64,000 nucleotides of DNA from Actinomycetes bacterium (GTDB taxonomy: Bacteria > Actinomycetota > Actinomycetes > Propionibacteriales > Nocardioidaceae): assembly GCA_023417775.1 (NCBI GenBank), contig JAEZEJ010000119.1, positions 1-64,000 on the forward strand, written 5' to 3'. This document shows, piece by piece, positions 55,953 through 64,000 of this stretch. The notes under the pieces were generated by a model, which saw only the letters and a program-made list of their open reading frames with translations, searched no databases and was not told the DNA's origin. The first letter of the stretch is position 1, and each line of letters begins with the position of its first letter. A program made the position numbers and the translations under genes.

Positions 55953-55968
55953 CAGTACAGTGTACGAT
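55953..55968. promoter_or_regulatory. TetR operator in the divergent promoter region
   Basis: CAGTACAGTGTACGAT on the plus strand. Its right half contains TACGAT (55963-55968), a -10 for the TetR gene, and its left half overlaps the TACTGT box of the ABC genes on the other strand. One bound repressor would block both directions. Confidence 0.72.
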
Positions 55969-56002
55969 AAAGAGGGGCAAGAAGGGGTGAGATGCTGGTG
56001 GG

Positions 56003-56851
56003 GTGAGTCGGATGGATGACGAGGACGCGGCGGTCGAGGAGGCGAGGCGACGCATCCGCGCGCTCTGGGAGGAGCCCGCGCCGCCCGGTCGCGGACGTCC
56101 CGCGCGCGTCACCCGCCCCCAGATCGTGGACGCCGGTGTCGCCATCGCCGATGCCGAGGGTCTGGACGCGGTGTCGATGCGTTCGGTGGCGCGCCGGCTG
56201 GGAGTCGGCGCGATGACCCTCTACTCACACGTCGGGAGCCGTCGTGAGCTGCTGGACGCCATGGTCGAGCAGGCCTATGGCGACTTCACGATCCCCGACC
56301 CTGACCTGCCCTGGCGTGCCGGGCTCGAGAGCTATGCCCGCGAGGTCTGGCGTCATCGCCGGCGTCATGCGTGGCTCGCCGACATCAACTCCTGGCGCCT
56401 CCCGCTGGGACCCCGCGTGTTCGACGTGCAGGAGGCCGGCTACCGCACCCTCGTCGATACCGGGCTCAGCGCCCGACAGGTCGCCGAGGTCGTCGGTGTC
56501 GTCGACAACTTCGTCCTCGGCTATGCGCGATCGGTCGCCGCCGAGGAGGCCGAGGCACGTGACGAAGGCGTCGACTACGAGACCTACTGGCGCTCCACCT
56601 CGGACTTCTGGGAGAACCACTTCGACCCGGCCCGCTATCCGAGCATGACGCGGCTGTGGTCCTCGGGTGCCTTCGAGGAGGACCCGGGTCCCTTCGATGT
56701 CCCGCTCGCGGGGCTGCTGGACATCATCGGCCTGCTGATCGAACGGGCCCAGGCCGATGGCTCGGCCGCGATTCCGAGCTATGCGGACTGCATGGCGCGC
56801 TATGACGAGGACGTGGCCCGGCAGATCGAGGAGTTCGAGGGCAGGGCGTGA
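56003..56851 (+). CDS. TetR family regulator of the ABC exporter
   Basis: 282 residues. RGRPARVTRPQIVDAGVAIADAEGLDAVSMRSVARRLGVGAMTLYSHVGSRRELLDAM is a TetR HTH, and the long C-terminal domain is of the TetR_C (tetracycline-repressor-like) kind. It is divergent from the ABC-2 exporter and shares a promoter region with two matching operators, as for drug-induced efflux. Start GTG 56003 or ATG 56012. Confidence 0.87.
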   Translation: MSRMDDEDAAVEEARRRIRALWEEPAPPGRGRPARVTRPQIVDAGVAIADAEGLDAVSMRSVARRLGVGAMTLYSHVGSRRELLDAMVEQAYGDFTIPDPDLPWRAGLESYAREVWRHRRRHAWLADINSWRLPLGPRVFDVQEAGYRTLVDTGLSARQVAEVVGVVDNFVLGYARSVAAEEAEARDEGVDYETYWRSTSDFWENHFDPARYPSMTRLWSSGAFEEDPGPFDVPLAGLLDIIGLLIERAQADGSAAIPSYADCMARYDEDVARQIEEFEGRA

Positions 56852-56863
56852 CGCCCGTCCGCA

Positions 56864-57523
56864 TCAGTCGACGGAGGCGTGCGGGACGAGGGTGCGCAGG
56901 CGGGCCATCATCCTCCAGATCATCACGGCGCTCACGAGGCTCATGAACTCGCCGCTGAGCCGGTCGGCGCGGCCTCGGGCGGCGTACCGTTCACGCAGAT
57001 GCAGTCGGGTCGAGGACCGACCGTCGGGTCCCTCGGAGGGTGAGAGGCAGAACGCCCAGGTCATGTCGAGATCGGCATCGCCGGGAGCGTCGCCTCCCTG
57101 CGAGGTCACGACGAGGTGACGATCGGGCTCGACGGCAGCCACCCGCAACGCCACCTGCGGATGCAGCCGGAAGGCATCGCCGGTGTGGAGCTCCTGCCAC
57201 TCGGCGTGCACCCGGTCGGCGCCCACGATCCGGCAGCCGATCAGGTTCTCCAGGAACTCGAAGGAGTAGAAGCCGGCCTTGTCCTGTCCCAGCTGGGCGA
57301 TCCAGGGCCACACCTCCTCGGGGGCCGCCGGGATCGTGCAGGCGCGGTCGGCCTGCACCACCTGGCCCGACAGCAGCTCATCACCCGGGCGCGGGGAAGC
57401 CGCCTCCTGGGGGCTCGCCCCGAGCCGCCGGCGCTTCCCGGCGCCGAGCAGGGCGGCGGAGGCGGTCGTCAGCAAGATGGCGAGGAGAGCTCGCGTGAGC
57501 CGGCGAGAGGGCAGGCCGATCAC
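56864..57523 (-). CDS. SRPBCC (polyketide cyclase-like) protein
   Basis: 219 residues. A basic N terminus with one hydrophobic segment (ALLAILLTTASAALLGAG) is followed by an SRPBCC-type domain: ADRACTIPAAPEEVWPWIAQLGQDKAGFYSFEFLENLIGCRI, then strand pairs to LHLRERYAARG. Such folds bind hydrophobic ligands; no enzyme activity is claimed. GTG 57523 overlaps the DUF488 stop (GTGA). Confidence 0.72.
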   Translation of the reverse strand: MIGLPSRRLTRALLAILLTTASAALLGAGKRRRLGASPQEAASPRPGDELLSGQVVQADRACTIPAAPEEVWPWIAQLGQDKAGFYSFEFLENLIGCRIVGADRVHAEWQELHTGDAFRLHPQVALRVAAVEPDRHLVVTSQGGDAPGDADLDMTWAFCLSPSEGPDGRSSTRLHLRERYAARGRADRLSGEFMSLVSAVMIWRMMARLRTLVPHASVD

Positions 57524-57864
57524 CGGCTCAGCACCTGCTGGAGCACCGCGGCATGGCTGATATCGACGCTCTTCGTGGAGGTCAGCAGCGTCACGGTGCC
57601 CGCTGCCGTGCGCTCGCGCAGCTCGGCGAGGGCATCGGCGTGGTCCTCCAGCTCGGCACGGTAGCGCTCGGCGAACTCGTCGAAACGCTCGGGATCGTGG
57701 TCGTACCACCGGCGGAGCTCGGTGGAGGGAGCGATCTCCTTGCACCAGGAGTCGAGATGGGCGCGCTCTTTGCTGATGCCGCGGGGCCAGAGTCGGTCGA
57801 CGAGGATCCTGGCGCCGTCGTCGGTCCTCGGCTCCTCGTAGATGCGTCGCACCTGGACGGTCAT
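57520..57864 (-). CDS. DUF488 family protein
   Basis: 114 residues. VRRIYEEPRTDDGARILVDRLWPRGISKERAHLDSWCKEIAPSTELRRWYDHDPERFDEFAERYRAEL is the full DUF488 (YeaO-like) signature; the biochemical role is unknown. ATG 57864 has GAGGAG upstream and overlaps the uracil-DNA glycosylase stop, so the three genes form one unit. Confidence 0.88.
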   Translation of the reverse strand: MTVQVRRIYEEPRTDDGARILVDRLWPRGISKERAHLDSWCKEIAPSTELRRWYDHDPERFDEFAERYRAELEDHADALAELRERTAAGTVTLLTSTKSVDISHAAVLQQVLSR

Positions 57865-58613
57865 GCTGTCTCCTCGGTCAGTCCGGCCAGGCCGCGGGCG
57901 TGCGTGAACACGTCCTCGAGCATCGCGGGGGTCAGACGTCCGGTGAAGGTGTTCTGCTGGCTCACGTGGAAGCACCCGAGCACCGTCAAGCTGCGACCGT
58001 CGGGGTGGGTGAGCTCGACCACCGCACCGTGGGCGAAGCGCGGACGTGGTCGCGGCACCTCCCAGCCGGCCTGGCTGAGCACGCCGAAGAGCGCCTGCCA
58101 GCCGAACCCGCCGAGTACCACCACGACCTCCAGCGTGGGGGCCAGCAGCTCCAGCTCACGGGCCAGATACGGGGCGCAGGTGCGTCGCTCGGCCGGTGTC
58201 GGCTTGTTGTCCGGTGGCGCGCAGTGCACCGGCGAGGTCACCCGTGCGTCGATCAGGCGCAGTCCGTCGTCGGCGCTCACCGCATGGGGCTGGTTCGCGA
58301 GGCCCACCGCGTGCATGGCGGCGAAGAGCACGTCACCGCTGCGGTCACCGGTGAACATGCGTCCCGTGCGATTCGCCCCGTGCGCGGCGGGAGCGAGCCC
58401 GACCACGAGGATCGAGGCATCCGCGGGACCGAATCCGGGCACCGGCCGGCCCCAGTACTCCTGATCGCGGAACGCGGCGCGCTTCTCGCGCGCGACCCTC
58501 TCGCGCCAGGCCACGAGTCGCGGGCACGCGCGGCAGGAGGAGATCAAGGTCGCGAGGCCGTCGAGATCGGCGGCGCGCTCGGCCCGGTCGGGCGAGGTCG
58601 TGGGATCGGCCAT
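57861..58613 (-). CDS. uracil-DNA glycosylase family 5 (UdgB)
   Basis: 250 residues. Four cysteines for a 4Fe-4S cluster are C27, C30, C131 and C146. Motif 1 is GLAPAAHGANRTGRMFTGD, with the family-5 replacement of the catalytic Asp, and the second motif lies around HVSQQNTFTGRLTP. It removes uracil, hypoxanthine and other damaged bases. TACAGT ends seven bases before the ATG, so a leaderless start is likely. Confidence 0.9.
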   Translation of the reverse strand: MADPTTSPDRAERAADLDGLATLISSCRACPRLVAWRERVAREKRAAFRDQEYWGRPVPGFGPADASILVVGLAPAAHGANRTGRMFTGDRSGDVLFAAMHAVGLANQPHAVSADDGLRLIDARVTSPVHCAPPDNKPTPAERRTCAPYLARELELLAPTLEVVVVLGGFGWQALFGVLSQAGWEVPRPRPRFAHGAVVELTHPDGRSLTVLGCFHVSQQNTFTGRLTPAMLEDVFTHARGLAGLTEETA

Positions 58614-58671
58614 CTCCCTCACTGTAGGACCGCGCCGTGTCCTCGGCATGCTGCGGCCGGCGGACGCCATC

Positions 58672-59688
58672 TCAGGACTCCGGCGGGGGGAACACCGGGA
58701 TGACCGCACCCGTCGCGAGACCCTCGTCGTCGAGGAGATGGCCGAGGTGCTTGTGGATGCGCATGACCACCGAGCGATCGTCGATATGAGCTCCGGGGAC
58801 CGCCCTTTCGAGTGCCGCCTCGAAGCCGTGGATGGAGGCCAGGTCGCGGAGCCATACGGCCAGCACGAGGTTGTAGCGCCCGGCGGTGAGCGCGGCGAGC
58901 CGCACCTCCGGCACGGTGGTGAGCGCAGCGCGCAGCCTGGGGACCGCGCTGGACGGCACCTGGACGAAGTACCAGGTGTAGACCGGCCAGTCCGAGACGC
59001 GCCGGGAGATGTCCGTGCGCATCCGCAGACGGCCGTCGTGGCGCATCGCCGCGATCGCATCGCTCACCCGCTGCGCCGGGACATTCCAGCGCCGGCCGAT
59101 GGCGGTGGGGGTGGCTCGACCGTCGAGGGCTAGCTCGTGGCGTACGAGTTCGACCAGATGCGGTGGCAGGGTCTTCGGGGCGCGTGGCCGCGGCTTGGCC
59201 GGGCCGGGGATGGCCGCCGCCTCCGCGGGGGAGAGCTCACGGAGGCGCCAGGTGCCGCCTTCGATGAAGATGTCGACCACGATATGCGTGCGCACGGCTC
59301 GCACACCCGGTGTCTGCGTCAGCCGGTCGACGATGAAGCTCGACAGCTGATCGGCCGATCCCGCGTTGACGGTCAGCAGCAGATCGCGGCCGCCCGCGGT
59401 CCGCTCGATCGTGATGATCGCGTGGTCCTGTGCGAGCTCGTCGGCGACGGCGGTCAGCCGTGCGGGCTCGCAGTCGACGTCGATGAGCGCGAAACCGTCG
59501 AGGCCGCGGGTGCCGGAGACCCCGGTGATCCAGACATACCCTCCCGAGTGCAGCCGGTTCCAGCGTCGCGAGACCGTCGCCGGGTCGGTGCGCAGGGCCG
59601 CGGCGACCTCCGAGAAGGAGGCTCGCGGGTCGATCTGCAGCGCATGCAAGAGGCGCAGATCGGCGACGTCGAGCGTTGAAACATGCAT
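58672..59688 (-). CDS. double-length Lrp/AsnC regulator
   Basis: 338 residues holding two AsnC units in tandem: HTH 1 (LDVADLRLLHALQIDPRASFSEVAAALRTDPATVSRRWNRL) with a RAM domain to about 150, then HTH 2 (LVELVRHELALDGRATPTAIGRRWNVPAQRVSDAIAAM) with a second RAM domain. AsnC proteins sense amino acids. It is divergent from the M20 hydrolase/DUF3100/sdaA genes and probably controls them. Confidence 0.88.
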   Translation of the reverse strand: MHVSTLDVADLRLLHALQIDPRASFSEVAAALRTDPATVSRRWNRLHSGGYVWITGVSGTRGLDGFALIDVDCEPARLTAVADELAQDHAIITIERTAGGRDLLLTVNAGSADQLSSFIVDRLTQTPGVRAVRTHIVVDIFIEGGTWRLRELSPAEAAAIPGPAKPRPRAPKTLPPHLVELVRHELALDGRATPTAIGRRWNVPAQRVSDAIAAMRHDGRLRMRTDISRRVSDWPVYTWYFVQVPSSAVPRLRAALTTVPEVRLAALTAGRYNLVLAVWLRDLASIHGFEAALERAVPGAHIDDRSVVMRIHKHLGHLLDDEGLATGAVIPVFPPPES

Positions 59689-59787
59689 CTAAATCATCAT
59701 ATCGCCGTCTTTCGTGCGATGTCACCGAGCGGAAACCTCCTCCCGCGCACCATCGTTCCCGTACGTCACCACTGTGCGAGGAGTCAC

Positions 59788-61065
59788 ATGTCATCGTCGA
59801 CCGAACCCGCGACCACCGCCACGGCCGCGCTGAAGAACCGCGTGGCCGAGGAGCTCACCGCGCGGCGCGAGCAGCTCCTCGCGCTGAGTCACGCGATCCA
59901 CGCCGATCCGGAGCTCTCCTGGCAGGAGCATCGCGCCGCCGCCCGGGTGGCCGACACCCTGCGCGAGGCCGGCTTCGCGGTCGAGGTCGGCGCTTACGGG
60001 GTCGAGACCGCGGTCGAGGCGGTGATCGGCGAGGGCGATCTCTCGGTGATCATCTGTGCCGAGTACGACGCCCTTCCCGGGGTCGGTCACGCCTGCGGCC
60101 ACAATGTCATCGCGAGTGCCGGTGTCGGTGCCGCCCTGGCCCTCGCCCCGGTGGCGGAGGAGGCGGGCCTGCGGGTCACCCTCCTCGGCACACCCGCCGA
60201 GGAGCACGGCGGCGGCAAGGTCTCGTTGCTGCAGGCCGGCGCCTGGGAGCACGCCGACTTCTCGATGATGGTCCACGGGATGACCGGGCCGGACCGCGGC
60301 GCGGCCAGCTTCCGCTCGACGGCCGTCGACCGCTTCGAGGTCGAGTTCACCGGGGTGGCCGCCCACGCCGCCGGAGCCCCCGAGCACGCGGTGAACGCCG
60401 GTGCGGCCGCCTCCCTCGCCATCACGGCGATCGCGATGCTGCGCCAGCACATCGTGTCGACCTCGAACCTGAACGCCTTCATCTCCTTCGGCGGCGAGGC
60501 CACGAATGTCATCGCCGATCGCGCCGTCCTCCAGGTCGAGGTCCGCGCCGCCGATCTCGACGAGTGGGCCGAGCTGAAGCGACGTGCGCTGGCCTGTTTC
60601 GAGGGTGCGGCGATCGCCACCGGCTGCTCCTGGAGCCATCGGCCGACCGAACACCCCTATGCGCCGCTGCGGCCCGACGAGACCCTCGCCGGACTGTGGG
60701 ACCTCAATCTCGAGGGTCGCGGCCGGACGATCGTCCACGAGGAGGGCATCGGCGGCGGCTCGACCGACATGGGCAATGTCTCCTGGGTCGTGCCGACCAT
60801 CCATCCGGTCATCTCCTTCATCGGGGAGGAGACGGTGCCGCATCATCCCGATTTCGCGGCCTCCGCCGTCACTCCCGCGGCCGATGACGCCGTCATGGAC
60901 GGCGCGGCCGCGCTCGCCTGGACGACCCTCGACATCGCCCTCGATCCGGTCCTGCGCGAGGACTTCCGCCAGCGCACGGCGGAACGCCCCGCGGGCGCGA
61001 CCACCCAGCCGCTCCCCGGCGCACCCGTCAATCTCAGCCACGCCGACATGGAGGCCCTGCGATGA
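59788..61065 (+). CDS. M20 family amidohydrolase (AbgB-like)
   Basis: 425 residues. The metal site shows AEYDALPGVGHACGHN (Asp, His-x-Cys-Gly-His) and GTPAEEHGGGK, with a dimerisation domain from about 185 to 300. The family splits N-acyl amino acids or aminobenzoyl-glutamate. Its neighbours point to a substrate that yields serine or a related amino acid (inference). GAGGAG precedes the ATG. It overlaps the DUF3100 gene by four bases. Confidence 0.87.
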   Translation: MSSSTEPATTATAALKNRVAEELTARREQLLALSHAIHADPELSWQEHRAAARVADTLREAGFAVEVGAYGVETAVEAVIGEGDLSVIICAEYDALPGVGHACGHNVIASAGVGAALALAPVAEEAGLRVTLLGTPAEEHGGGKVSLLQAGAWEHADFSMMVHGMTGPDRGAASFRSTAVDRFEVEFTGVAAHAAGAPEHAVNAGAAASLAITAIAMLRQHIVSTSNLNAFISFGGEATNVIADRAVLQVEVRAADLDEWAELKRRALACFEGAAIATGCSWSHRPTEHPYAPLRPDETLAGLWDLNLEGRGRTIVHEEGIGGGSTDMGNVSWVVPTIHPVISFIGEETVPHHPDFAASAVTPAADDAVMDGAAALAWTTLDIALDPVLREDFRQRTAERPAGATTQPLPGAPVNLSHADMEALR

Positions 61066-62414
61066 GCGACTCGACCAAGCCCCAGCCCGCCACCGCGCCG
61101 ATGTCGGCTGCCCAGCGGATGGTGCCCGCCGTGCGTCCGCTCGGCGTGCTGATCGCCCTCATCGCCCTGATCTCGGTGGGAGCCCAGCTGATCGGGCCGC
61201 TGGTGATCCCCGTCGGCGTCGCCGCGATCACCTTCCTGCCGATGATCTGGGGACTGCTGACCGGCATCCTCGTCTCGGCCCAGCGGGTCCGTCCGATGCC
61301 GGTCTACCTGCAGGACGCCGCCGGGGTCATCATGAGCGTGGCCGTCCTGGTGCTGTGCGCGCGGCTCGCGTTCACCATCGGGCCGAACATCCCCCTCGTG
61401 CTCGACGCCGGCCCGGCGCTGCTGCTACAGGAGGTCGGTCACCTCTTCGGCACGATCCTGCTCGCGCTGCCGCTCGCGGTACTGCTGAAGATGGGACCCG
61501 CCACGATCGGCGCCACCTTCTCCATCGATCGCGAGGGTTCCTTCGCGATGGTCAGCGAGCGCTACGGCCCGTCGTCGCCGCAGTACCGCGGCGTGTTGTC
61601 GATGTACGTCTTCGGCACCGTGTTCGGGGCGCTGCTGGTCAGCCTCATCGCCTCGCTGGCGTCCTCGCTGGGCATCTTCGACGCCCGGGCGCTCGCCATG
61701 GGGGCCGGGGTGGGATCCGGGTCGATGATGGCCGCCGCGGCTGCTGCGGTGGTGGCACAGCATCCGGACCTGAGCGATCAGGTGCTCGCCCTCGCCGCCA
61801 CCTCGAACCTCATCACCGGCTTCCTCGGCCTCTACGTGGGGGTGTGGATCGCGCTGCCGCTGGCCGAGAAGTTCTACCGGCTGCTGGCCCGCGATCACGG
61901 GGACCTGTCCGATGACGACGGAACGGCCGCCCCCGCACCCACGCCCGCTCAGGCGGCGGTGGTCGCACCTCCGCGCGTCCACGTTCCGCTGCTGACCACC
62001 ATGGCGGTGCTCATCGGGATCGGCTTCATCGTCTCCTCGGTGGCGGCGGGCCGGATCTCGCTGTCGATCCTCGTGGGCTACCTCGTCATGGCCGCCCTGG
62101 TGGCCCTCGGCATCGGCATCGCACGGGTCACCCGCGGCAAGCTGCCCGCCATCATCGTCGTCGTGACGGTCGGCGCCCTGCTCAGCTCGCCGGCCTCGCC
62201 GGTCGACACCTGGATGATCGGACAGCTGGAGAGCATCGACTTCCTCTCGGTGTGCACCCTGCTGCTCAGCGTCGCCGGCCTGAGCCTCGGCAAGGAGCTG
62301 CCGATGCTGCGCAAGATCGGCTGGAAGATCATCCCGGTGGGCGTCGTCTCGATCACCGCCTCCTTCCTGCTCTCGGCGGTCGTCGCCGAGTTCGCACTCG
62401 GACTGTGGGGCTGA
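61062..62414 (+). CDS. DUF3100 membrane transporter-like protein
   Basis: 450 residues with about 11 hydrophobic segments in two halves joined by a Pro/Ala-rich cytoplasmic linker (about 285-310). GAGVGSGSMMAAAAAAVVAQHP and LLSVAGLSLGKELPMLRKIGWK are typical of DUF3100. Members are found beside M20 peptidases and are probably uptake systems for their substrates. Confidence 0.82.
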   Translation: MSDSTKPQPATAPMSAAQRMVPAVRPLGVLIALIALISVGAQLIGPLVIPVGVAAITFLPMIWGLLTGILVSAQRVRPMPVYLQDAAGVIMSVAVLVLCARLAFTIGPNIPLVLDAGPALLLQEVGHLFGTILLALPLAVLLKMGPATIGATFSIDREGSFAMVSERYGPSSPQYRGVLSMYVFGTVFGALLVSLIASLASSLGIFDARALAMGAGVGSGSMMAAAAAAVVAQHPDLSDQVLALAATSNLITGFLGLYVGVWIALPLAEKFYRLLARDHGDLSDDDGTAAPAPTPAQAAVVAPPRVHVPLLTTMAVLIGIGFIVSSVAAGRISLSILVGYLVMAALVALGIGIARVTRGKLPAIIVVVTVGALLSSPASPVDTWMIGQLESIDFLSVCTLLLSVAGLSLGKELPMLRKIGWKIIPVGVVSITASFLLSAVVAEFALGLWG

Positions 62415-63739
62415 GGACCACCCAGGTCGAGCACGGGGTCTATGTCTCCGTGCTCGACCTGTTCTCCATCGGCATCGGGCCGTCGAGCTCGCACACCGTG
62501 GGACCCATGCGCGCGGCGGCTCGCTTCCGGCAGGTCCTGGCCGAGCGGCCCGTGGACACGTTCCGCTGCACCCTCCACGGCTCGCTCGGTGCGACCGGGC
62601 ACGGACACGGCACGCCCGCGGCAGTCGTCGCGGGACTGATGGGAGCGTCGCCCGAGTCGGTGGACCCCGACACGGTCCTGGAGCGATGGGAGCGGCTGCA
62701 GGGCGGTGGCTCCGAGCGGATCCTCGGTGCCTCGATGACCGTCGATGCCGTCGTGCTCGCCCCGCGGGAGCGGCCTTTCGGGCACCCCAACTCGATGACC
62801 TTCGAGGCGTGGGCGGGGGAGCGGCTGGTCGAGAGCCGGTCATATCTGTCGATCGGCGGCGGATTCATCGAGGAGATCGGCGTCGAGGGCGGTGCGCCCG
62901 AGGGGCCGGCATCGTCCTATTCCTCCATGGCGGAGCTGCTGGAGCTCTGCGCGACCTCGAGCATCGGGGAGATCGCCTGGGCCGACGAGACCGGTCTGCG
63001 CGATGCCGAGGTGCTGCGGTCGGGGATCGCCGAGATCTGGTCGACGATGTGCGGCTGCATCGAGGAGGGACTGAGCTTGCGCGGTGAGCTGCCCGGTCCG
63101 CTGCGGGTGCGCCGCCGCGCCGCGGAAGGATGGGAGACACTGCCGCCGGCGGCAGTCGAGGAGCGGCTGGCGCTCTACGCGATGGCCGTGAACGAGCAGA
63201 ACGCGGCCGGACGCCGGGTCGTGACCGCGCCGACCAATGGGGCGGCCGGAGTGATCCCGGCGGTGATGTACCACGCACTGGGTGGCCGGGAAGCGCGGCG
63301 CGAGGAGGTCGAGACCTTCCTGCTCACGGCGACCGCGATCGGCTCCATCATCAAGGCGCGGGCCTCCATCTCGGGGGCCGAGGCGGGATGCCAGGCCGAG
63401 GTCGGCAGTGCCTGCGCGATGGCCGCGGCGGGGCTGACGGCCGTACGTGGCGGCAGCCCGGCGCAGGTGGAGAATGCGGCCGAGATCGCGATCGAGCATC
63501 ACCTCGGCTTGACCTGCGACCCGGTCGGCGGGCTCGTGCAGATCCCCTGTATCGAACGTAATGCCGTGGCGGCCTCGACGGCGCTCACCGCGTCGCGGCT
63601 CGCGCTGCTCGGGGACGGATCGCACGTGGTCCCCCTGGACACCGCGCTCGAGACGATGCGCCAGACCGGTGCGGACATGTCGAGCCGCTACAAGGAGACG
63701 AGCCTGGGCGGGCTCGCGGTGAACGTCGTCGAATGCTGA
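62405..63739 (+). CDS. sdaA: L-serine ammonia-lyase (single-chain, iron-sulfur)
   Basis: 444 residues. The beta domain begins VSVLDLFSIGIGPSSSHTVGPM; the alpha domain holds APTNGAAGVIPAVM and the cluster cysteines in MCGC, AGCQAEVGSAC and CDPVGGLVQIPCIERN. It turns L-serine into pyruvate and ammonia with a 4Fe-4S cluster. GTG 62405 overlaps the DUF3100 gene by ten bases; GTG 62450 is a shorter option. Neither has a clear ribosome site. Confidence 0.92.
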   Translation: MGLRTTQVEHGVYVSVLDLFSIGIGPSSSHTVGPMRAAARFRQVLAERPVDTFRCTLHGSLGATGHGHGTPAAVVAGLMGASPESVDPDTVLERWERLQGGGSERILGASMTVDAVVLAPRERPFGHPNSMTFEAWAGERLVESRSYLSIGGGFIEEIGVEGGAPEGPASSYSSMAELLELCATSSIGEIAWADETGLRDAEVLRSGIAEIWSTMCGCIEEGLSLRGELPGPLRVRRRAAEGWETLPPAAVEERLALYAMAVNEQNAAGRRVVTAPTNGAAGVIPAVMYHALGGREARREEVETFLLTATAIGSIIKARASISGAEAGCQAEVGSACAMAAAGLTAVRGGSPAQVENAAEIAIEHHLGLTCDPVGGLVQIPCIERNAVAASTALTASRLALLGDGSHVVPLDTALETMRQTGADMSSRYKETSLGGLAVNVVEC

Positions 63740-63743
63740 CGAC

Positions 63744-64000
63744 TCAGGCGTAGAAGCCCTCGCGCAGATTGACGCCGTGCTCGACCCACGCCTTGAGGGC
63801 GGCGAGCATTCCGGTCCAGCCCTGGCAGTTGCCCATCGCCGCGCCGAGTCCCTGGGGAGTGACGGTCCACGAGGACTCGGTGATCGTCACGAGCGTGCGG
63901 GTGTCGTCGTCGATCGGTTCGAGCTCGAACACCACGGTCGTGGTCCCCGAGGCTGACGTGGCGGCCTCGCTGTCCCACTCGATGACGATGCGCCGAGGGG
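63744..64000 (-). CDS. AHSA1/SRPBCC-domain protein (N terminus beyond the window)
   Basis: The 3' 85 codons are visible: IVIEWDSEAATSASGTTTVV, LEPIDDDTRTLVTITES, GNCQGWTGMLAALKAWVEHGVNL fit the AHSA1-like ligand-binding family. It is cut by the window end, so start and length are unknown. It converges on sdaA with a four-base gap. Confidence 0.75.
   Translation of the reverse strand, partial: PRRIVIEWDSEAATSASGTTTVVFELEPIDDDTRTLVTITESSWTVTPQGLGAAMGNCQGWTGMLAALKAWVEHGVNLREGFYA

Overview
The window comes from a high-GC Gram-positive bacterium (Actinomycetota). The first 22.6 kb carry a housekeeping order close to that of Mycobacterium and relatives: an SSB-like OB-fold protein, a HAD phosphatase, tlyA, nadK, recN, steA, steB/mctB, then pyrG, a Nudix hydrolase, xerD, parA, an RHH-like protein, scpA, scpB, rluB, tyrA, cmk and der. 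Genes are tightly packed, with many ATGA or GTGA overlaps. Several genes have no Shine-Dalgarno sequence; instead a TANNNT -10 box ends six or seven bases before the start codon, which predicts leaderless mRNAs as in mycobacteria. No species is claimed.

Layout. 0-7.4 kb: rRNA methylation, NAD kinase, recombination and envelope genes. 7.4-11.9 kb: a TetR-controlled cassette (MaoC-like protein, acyl-CoA ligase, APC permease) with a twin operator and a 171-bp MITE-like element. 12.2-22.6 kb: CTP synthesis, chromosome segregation, prephenate dehydrogenase and ribosome GTPase genes. 22.6-24.6 kb: an ArsC-like protein, then a hydroxyacyl-CoA dehydrogenase with its TetR regulator. 24.70-33.69 kb: tRNA-Pro(GGG) and a 9-kb island bounded by a perfect 43-bp duplication of the tRNA 3' half. 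The island carries a cytosine methyltransferase, a PD-(D/E)XK restriction enzyme, Vsr, a TrlF-like PHP/SMC-type ATPase, a DUF4062 protein and a damaged border gene. It has no integrase.

34-41 kb: a ClbS/DfsB-like protein, small envelope proteins, an ArsR-CDF metal efflux pair, a glutaminase with a STAS domain, a HEAT-repeat protein and an ATP-dependent DNA ligase. 41-47 kb: a divergent cluster of a STAND/TPR regulator plus DUF3558-like lipoprotein on one side, and a Lon-like (S16) protease lipoprotein plus a second lipoprotein on the other. 47-51 kb: small enzymes and regulators. 51.0-53.4 kb: cmtR with a P1B ATPase for Cd/Pb. 54.1-56.9 kb: an ABC-2 exporter with a divergent TetR and two matching operators. 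57-58.6 kb: an SRPBCC protein, DUF488 and a family-5 uracil-DNA glycosylase. 58.7-63.7 kb: a double-AsnC regulator divergent from an M20 hydrolase, a DUF3100 membrane protein and L-serine ammonia-lyase. The last gene, AHSA1-like, runs off the end.

The strongest candidates for undescribed biology are the integrase-less tRNA-Pro defence island with its TrlF/DUF4062 pair, the surface Lon-like protease cluster with its NLR-like regulator, and a roughly 83-bp repeat (two copies) placed exactly on start codons so that each forms a tiny coupled ORF.
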